NCBI GenBank assembly: GCA_041484845.1
Contig: JBGPIK010000292.1
Coordinates: 1-8,836 of the forward strand
Source of the DNA: JBGPIK01 sp041484845
GTDB lineage: Bacteria; Desulfobacterota; Binatia; UBA9968
Direction: 5' to 3'
Length of the DNA: 8,836 bases
The position numbers were made by a program, and so were the translations under genes. Below the pieces are notes generated by a model. The model was not told the origin of the DNA, ran no database searches, and was given only the letters and a program-made list of their open reading frames with translations. Shown here piece by piece: positions 5,747 to 8,836 of the stretch (positions are counted from its first letter, which is position 1; every line of letters starts with the position of its first letter).

Positions 5747-5835
5747 AGAAAAAACCTCCTTTCTGACCTTGGGGCTCTAAACTTGTGCGATCCATCGGCC
5801 CCATCGCCTGGCGGTGTTCAATGGATCTATTTCAC

Positions 5836-5864
5836 CGTTTACGTCCGGCGAAACTATTTGTCAA
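5836..5864 (-). promoter_or_regulatory. Promoter of the small minus-strand transcript
   Basis: A perfect TTGACA (5859-5864, minus strand) is followed after 17 nt by TAAACG (5836-5841, three of six matches to TATAAT). The expected start is near 5829-5830, about 85 nt upstream of the small ORF's ATG and about 400 nt from the terminator. Confidence 0.45.
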
Positions 5865-6044
5865 GAGAGAACAAAATCTTATTGGGAATCAGAGTAAGTC
5901 CGGGAAGGAAATTGCAAGGTTTGAACGGAATAAAATCTTTTTGACTTGCGTGCATGGTCCAAAGGTTCTGAACCGAGGCGTCCGTACATGAGTTGCGCGG
6001 GACGAAAAACCTAAGTCTCATTCTTTGTGGCGGGAAAGGGAATA

Positions 6045-6395
6045 TTACCCAGGAAGCCTAGGAACGACAAGGTGAAAAAGCTTTAACGTTTCGCGACCTG
6101 ATTGCTTTATGCTTGCGGTCTCACTCGGTCCGAGATAAATACCCGCGCCTTGGCGGAGATTATAGTCGTGAGCAGCCATCGTAACGACGCCGTCGCCTGC
6201 CATGAAATAAATGAGCTGGTGCTTGTCAAGCATGGACTCGGCATCGAAATGCTCACCCGGTGCGAGCCAGCGCAGCATTCCGAGAACATTCTTCGCCCCG
6301 CAAAGCTCCTTATTTACAATTTCCGCCGCCGTGCCTTGCATTTCGGGCAGTACAATCCGGCGGCATCGTTCAGTGTCAATAATTGTGGTAGCCAT
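6045..6395 (-). CDS. Cupin-fold protein with degenerate metal site
   Basis: A 116-residue cytoplasmic single-domain cupin, last gene of a three-gene operon. ATG 6395 has AAAGGAA about ten bases upstream and begins 63 bp after the preceding cupin's stop. The fold is suggested by LGMLRWLAPG (residues 38-47), then HQLIYFMAGDGVVTM (59-73) and RQGAGIYLGPSETASIKQSG (81-100), the usual beta strands around cupin motifs 1 and 2. The canonical H-x-H-x3-E is replaced by D-A-E-S-M-L-D-K, and the motif 2 histidine region reads G-P-S-E-T-A-S, so all four expected metal ligands appear to be missing. It is probably a binding, structural or regulatory partner rather than a metal enzyme, possibly forming a heteromer with its neighbour, much as bicupins combine an active and an inactive domain. 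No specific substrate is evident. Confidence 0.75.
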   Translation of the reverse strand: MATTIIDTERCRRIVLPEMQGTAAEIVNKELCGAKNVLGMLRWLAPGEHFDAESMLDKHQLIYFMAGDGVVTMAAHDYNLRQGAGIYLGPSETASIKQSGRETLKLFHLVVPRLPG

Positions 6396-6458
6396 AGTTC
6401 ACATTTCCTTTGGGATGAGTTTCCCGGGCGCATTAAAAACCAGGAAAGGGTGGCGCGG

Positions 6459-6872
6459 TTAGCTTTGCAGCCAGATTTTGCCGTCCACTTTTTCCCACTT
6501 CAAGTCATCATCCGTACCATCCAAGATGGTTGTCTTGAAGCGATTGGGAGCTTGAAATTCGAAATCGAACAAGGCTTCCTGCGCGCGCAGGCGATGTTTG
6601 TCTTCGGCGGGGATGAATATGAGATGCCCCGCCTTGACCTCGCTGATGCCATCCGCGGTTTCCACCGTGCCGGTGCCGTCAATGATGAAATAAAAATGCT
6701 CGCAGTTCTCGTGAAGGTGATAGGGAGACGCCGCCCCTTTGTCATAGCGCATGATGCCGGCGAGCATATCATCGGTGCCGGCGAGTTCTTTGCTTACGAA
6801 GAACACGCGTTCCCGCCCGGGCACGACTGAAACCAGTTTGGGAAGCTCGTCTTGATGAAAAATGTAGGCCAT
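6459..6872 (-). CDS. Cupin domain protein with intact metal-binding motif
   Basis: A 137-residue cytoplasmic single-domain cupin (Cupin_2-like). ATG 6872 is preceded by GGGAGA at seven bases, a good ribosome binding site. Motif 1 is PYHLHENCEHFYFIIDGTG (residues 50-68), giving His52, His54 and Glu58; motif 2 is GHLIFIPAEDKHRL (82-95), giving His93. These are the standard ligands for Fe, Mn, Ni or Zn. It could be a dioxygenase, isomerase, decarboxylase or sensor; the sequence does not decide. It starts 45 bp after the dehydrogenase stop codon and 63 bp before the next cupin, so the three genes are very likely co-transcribed. The two cupins align along their whole cores and are probably ancient paralogues, one having lost its metal site. 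Confidence 0.85.
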   Translation of the reverse strand: MAYIFHQDELPKLVSVVPGRERVFFVSKELAGTDDMLAGIMRYDKGAASPYHLHENCEHFYFIIDGTGTVETADGISEVKAGHLIFIPAEDKHRLRAQEALFDFEFQAPNRFKTTILDGTDDDLKWEKVDGKIWLQS

Positions 6873-6917
6873 AAAATGTTCTCCCGATATTTGAACGTTT
6901 GGGGTTATTGAAAAGCC

Positions 6918-8015
6918 TCATTTCACAGCGAACGCTATTCCCGTCTTCCGCGAAATACCCAGCAAGTCTTCCACTACGGGTTTCAGTAACGGGATTCCTT
7001 CTTTGCTCCGAATCGCTTCCGCTTCTCGCTCCGGATCGCCGGGTATGAGCGGACCGGTGGTGCCGGGCGCGGGTTTGGCATTTCTGAAGACATGAACCCA
7101 GTCATCAATTTGTTTTTTGAACTCCTGTTTGTCGATGAAGGCGTCTATTTGCATCGCGCCGAAGAAATGGCCGATGCCTTTGCCGACGCTGCGCTCTGGA
7201 ATCTCCTGCCGGAGCGCGAACGGCGGCGCGAACGGCCCCCAATTGGCGCCGCTTAGAACGCAGCACAGAATGTCGACCATTGCCGCGAGCGCGTAACCTT
7301 TGTGCCCGCCCAAATCTCTTTCGGAGCCGAGCGGCAACTGCGCGCCGCCATCGATCATCTCCTGAGGGTTGATCGTATCGCGTCCGTCTTTGTCGACAAT
7401 CCAACCCTTGGGAACCGTGGACCGTTGGCGCAGCGCGATTTCAATCTTGCCGTACGCGACCGCGCTCGTCGCCATGTCGATTACAATCGGCGGTTCCTTG
7501 TCGCCCGGGAAGGCGATGGCGATCGGATTGGTTCCGAGCATTCTTTCCGCGCCCCACAAGGGGGCCACAAGCTTGGTCGAATTGGTCATGGCCCAGCCGA
7601 TGAGATCTTTTTCCAGCGCTTTTAAAGGGTAATAACCCGCGATACCGAAATGATTGGTGTTGCACACGGCGACCCAACCCGAGCCGTGCCGCTCGGCCTT
7701 TTCCATGGCAATCTCGTTGGCTTTGGGTCCGACCACCAAACCCAGGCCGTTGTCGCCGTCGACCGTGGCCACGCTGGTTTTCTCGCGCACGATTTTGATT
7801 TTAGGTTTGGCATTGATCCGGCCTAATTCCAGCATGTCGAAATATGTGTGCAGCCTGGCCACGCCGTGCGAGTCGATGCCTCTCAGATCGCTCCTGGACA
7901 ACACGTCGGCAGCCTGCCAGGCATCGGCTTCGGAAATGGCGAAGTGCATAAATACCTCGGCGGCGAAATTCTTGAGGTATGCGGCGGGGAAAACGTAAAT
8001 ATCTCCTTCTTCCAT
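6918..8015 (-). CDS. Ldh family oxidoreductase (malate/L-lactate dehydrogenase-like, PF02615)
   Basis: A 365-residue NAD(P)-dependent 2-hydroxyacid (or imino acid) dehydrogenase, cytoplasmic. I chose ATG 8015 because AGGA lies eight bases upstream; the only in-frame extension uses TTG at 8042. Family landmarks: D-L-R-G-I-D-S-H-G-V-A-R (residues 43-54), carrying the Ser49-His50...Arg54 set; N-T-N-H-F-G-I-A-G-Y-Y (119-129), with the second catalytic histidine His122, 72 residues after the first as I recall for ureidoglycolate dehydrogenase AllD; then GTNPIAIAFPG, DMATSAVAYGKIEIA, VPKGWIVDKDG and the cofactor-binding GGHKGYALAAMVDIL. The length is slightly above the usual 330-360 because of a C-terminal segment. 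The family also includes sulfolactate, malate and 2,3-diketogulonate enzymes and piperideine-carboxylate reductase, so the substrate is open. It is first in an operon with two cupins and divergent from a UbiD gene. Confidence 0.9.
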   Translation of the reverse strand: MEEGDIYVFPAAYLKNFAAEVFMHFAISEADAWQAADVLSRSDLRGIDSHGVARLHTYFDMLELGRINAKPKIKIVREKTSVATVDGDNGLGLVVGPKANEIAMEKAERHGSGWVAVCNTNHFGIAGYYPLKALEKDLIGWAMTNSTKLVAPLWGAERMLGTNPIAIAFPGDKEPPIVIDMATSAVAYGKIEIALRQRSTVPKGWIVDKDGRDTINPQEMIDGGAQLPLGSERDLGGHKGYALAAMVDILCCVLSGANWGPFAPPFALRQEIPERSVGKGIGHFFGAMQIDAFIDKQEFKKQIDDWVHVFRNAKPAPGTTGPLIPGDPEREAEAIRSKEGIPLLKPVVEDLLGISRKTGIAFAVK

Positions 8016-8254
8016 TTGTGAATTCCTAACATCAAGCGCCAATGGATGTCGCCGACACGCTATCGAATCGGCCGCGCTCGTGTCAAGGCAAGGGCACGGT
8101 TGTGCACGATAAACGGCTCACCGGATTATTCGGCTTGAGGTATAATACGCGAGCACTGCCGGGTTTCGTTACGGCTCGTGGTTCGATCATACGACACAAG
8201 AACATGTTCCGAGACAAACGGTTCTTTCCAGTTGGATCACGGCAACGTCAAAGT

Positions 8255-8275
8255 CAATTTCACCTTGGTGAATTG
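8255..8275. promoter_or_regulatory. Inverted repeat, candidate operator in the divergent region
   Basis: CAATT and CACC on the left (one extra T between them) pair with GGTG and AATTG on the right around a central TT, a nine-base-pair dyad. It lies roughly midway between the divergent dehydrogenase and UbiD genes, where a shared regulator could bind. No regulator gene lies in the window, and both start codons are about 250 bp away. Confidence 0.25.
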
Positions 8276-8302
8276 AATTCATTTCGTAAGTTCCGTTTGT
8301 CC

Positions 8303-8349
8303 AAAAATTCCCCGTGCCCCCTTTGTAAAGGGAGATTTAGAGGGATTTT
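8303..8349. repeat. Degenerate CCCCCTTT..AAAGGG hairpin repeat
   Basis: CCCTTT (8319-8324) and AAAGGG (8327-8332) form the core. An outer pair, AAAATTCCC (8304-8312) against GGGATTTT (8342-8349), encloses it. The nested arrangement and sequence match the repeat at 741-773, so it is a second member of the same dispersed class. Confidence 0.45.
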
Positions 8350-8400
8350 CAATCCTGTCAACACGACTTTGACGAGACCCTGCCAGTTGGATAAAGCTAC

Positions 8401-8431
8401 TTGACAAATTGAGCCGGACCATAGCTATTTG
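8401..8431 (+). promoter_or_regulatory. Possible promoter for the UbiD-family gene
   Basis: A perfect TTGACA (8401-8406) is followed after 19 nt by TATTTG (8426-8431), a weak -10 at long spacing. The leader would be about 100 nt. The consensus -35 is the only strong part, so an activator might be needed if it is used. Confidence 0.3.
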
Positions 8432-8534
8432 GAACGGATGAGAACGGGTAACGTCGCTCTTAGGGCGCACGCGGTTTTGTAAGTTTGAATTTTCAGACCG
8501 GACAGGAAGTCTCTCAATCGTTAAGGAGACGAGC

Positions 8535-8836
8535 ATGGGCTATTTCAGAGATCTGCGAGAGCATATTGCCGCGCTCGAAAAGGAAGGTCTGTTAGTCACC
8601 ATTGATGAGGAGATTAACAAAGACACGGAACTGATGCCGCTCGTGCGCTGGCAATTCCGCGGACTTTCCGAAGACGAGCGGCGCGCCTTCATGTTCACGA
8701 ATGTCGTCGACGCCAAAGGGCGCAAGTACGAAATGCCTGTCGTCGTCGGCGCTTTGGCCGCCTCGCGCCACATTTACGGCTTCGGCTTGCAATGTAAGCC
8801 CGAGGAAATTGTCGAGCGCTGGAGCCGCGCGCAAAG
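8535..8836 (+). CDS. UbiD-family decarboxylase, N-terminal part (runs off the window)
   Basis: ATG 8535 follows AAGGAG (8523-8528) at six bases. The 100 visible codons begin MGYFRDLREHIAALEKEGLL, continue with VTIDEEINKDTELMPLVRWQ and then FMFTNVVDAKGRKYEMPVVV, and include GALAASRHIYGFGL and PEEIVERW. This is the standard UbiD N-terminus: F-R-D-L-R-x-x-I, a hinge I-D-x-E-I-x-x-D-x-E, and the F-x-N-V-V-x-x-x-G-x-x-x-x-x-P-V-V-V-G segment with A-x-S-R-x-I-Y-x-x-G. UbiD enzymes are reversible decarboxylases of aromatic, heteroaromatic or unsaturated acids and need prenylated FMN made by UbiX. The prFMN-binding and Glu-Arg-Glu catalytic region lies beyond the window edge, so activity cannot be judged. 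The family is broad; a role in ubiquinone synthesis is not implied, and catabolism fits the neighbourhood better. Confidence 0.9.
   Translation, partial: MGYFRDLREHIAALEKEGLLVTIDEEINKDTELMPLVRWQFRGLSEDERRAFMFTNVVDAKGRKYEMPVVVGALAASRHIYGFGLQCKPEEIVERWSRAQ

Larger units (their letters stand above)
5428..5830 (-). ncRNA. Candidate structured RNA or small-ORF transcript of about 400 nt
   Basis: A self-contained leftward transcription unit runs from the TTGACA promoter (5836-5864) to the terminator (5428-5469). In transcript order it contains GATCCAT/ATGGATC (5821-5827 with 5789-5795) interleaved with TGGGGC/GCCCCA (5798-5803 with 5770-5775), a pseudoknot-like arrangement. Next come CCCGCT-CTC-AGCGGG (5700-5714), TTGCC-TGAA-GGCAA (5619-5632), CTCGC-GAGA-GCGAG with a GNRA loop (5602-5615), AATACCG/CGGTGTT (5510-5531, one G-U pair), GCGC-GAAA-GCGC with a second GNRA loop (5471-5482), and the terminator. 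I see no hallmark of tmRNA, RNase P RNA, 6S RNA or a riboswitch I know. Short stems can arise by chance, so the promoter plus terminator is the firmer evidence. It also contains a small ORF with a very good ribosome binding site. Confidence 0.4.
8043..8534. other. Divergent intergenic region between the dehydrogenase operon and the UbiD gene
   Basis: No gene is seen here. The region should hold promoters for both directions. For the minus operon there is TTGACA at 8081-8086, with only a poor -10 (TAGCGT, 18 nt away). For the plus strand there is TTGACA at 8401-8406, and a perfect TATAAT at 8141-8146 that lacks a -35. Dyads at 8200-8209 (GAACATGTTC) and 8255-8275, and one repeat at 8303-8349, are also present. 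Confidence 0.55.

Noticed and set aside
5428..5830. tmRNA, RNase P RNA, 6S RNA or a known riboswitch in the small transcript
   Set aside because: I looked for the tRNA-like ends of tmRNA, the conserved RNase P core, the symmetrical 6S arms and common riboswitch cores and found none; this was by eye only.
6102..6830. 242-codon plus-strand ORF antisense to both cupins
   Set aside because: It spans two well-supported genes and their gap on the opposite strand and has no recognisable domain; a coding-frame shadow.
8141..8146. Perfect TATAAT as a UbiD promoter -10
   Set aside because: No -35 box or extended -10 accompanies it, and the leader would be nearly 390 nt; TTGACA at 8401 is closer, though also imperfect.
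8200..8209. GAACATGTTC palindrome as a LexA box
   Set aside because: The spacing between GAAC and GTTC is two bases, not the four of Bacillus-type LexA sites, so it is left as an unassigned 10-bp dyad.
1..8836. CRISPR arrays, tRNA or rRNA genes, IS transposases
   Set aside because: No regularly spaced direct repeats, cloverleaf sequences, rRNA motifs or transposase-like ORFs were seen on either strand.

Overview
This window most likely comes from an uncultured soil or sediment bacterium of moderate-to-high GC content. The gene set is the kind seen in metagenome-derived lineages such as Binatota/Desulfobacterota-like, Rokubacteria or Tectomicrobia genomes: an NMT1/THI5-type periplasmic binding protein with no ABC partners, MFS_3-type exporters, cupins, an Ldh/MDH2-type dehydrogenase and a UbiD decarboxylase, with palindromic repeats scattered between genes. 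The lineage is an inference from gene content, not from any marker gene.

Layout. Positions 1-235 hold a cluster of palindromic repeats, including a nested inverted repeat (79-156). Positions 224-493 hold the C-terminal remnant of a nucleotidyltransferase-like gene with an internal stop. Positions 494-970 are mostly non-coding: a doubtful 103-codon ORF, then a composite of two dispersed repeats. Positions 976-5155 carry three minus-strand genes. In transcription order these are two tandem paralogous MFS transporters (5155-3815 and 3461-2163) and an orphan substrate-binding protein (1959-976) with its own good sigma-70-like promoter. The gap between the two MFS genes holds a 226-bp segment bounded by 25-bp imperfect inverted repeats.

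Positions 5156-6044 contain no recognised protein gene. On the minus strand they show what looks like a compact independent transcription unit: a TTGACA promoter (5836-5864), a run of short hairpins, an excellent Shine-Dalgarno sequence in front of a 33-codon ORF, and a strong Rho-independent terminator (5428-5469). It could encode a structured RNA, a micropeptide, or both, and is the most interesting element here.

Positions 6045-8015 form a compact minus-strand operon: an Ldh-family NAD(P)-dependent 2-hydroxyacid dehydrogenase, a canonical metal-binding cupin and a cupin that has lost its metal ligands. Across a 519-bp divergent intergenic region a UbiD-family decarboxylase starts on the plus strand and runs off the window. 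Together these suggest catabolism of an organic or aromatic acid, with a binding protein and two exporters nearby, but the substrate cannot be read from the sequence.
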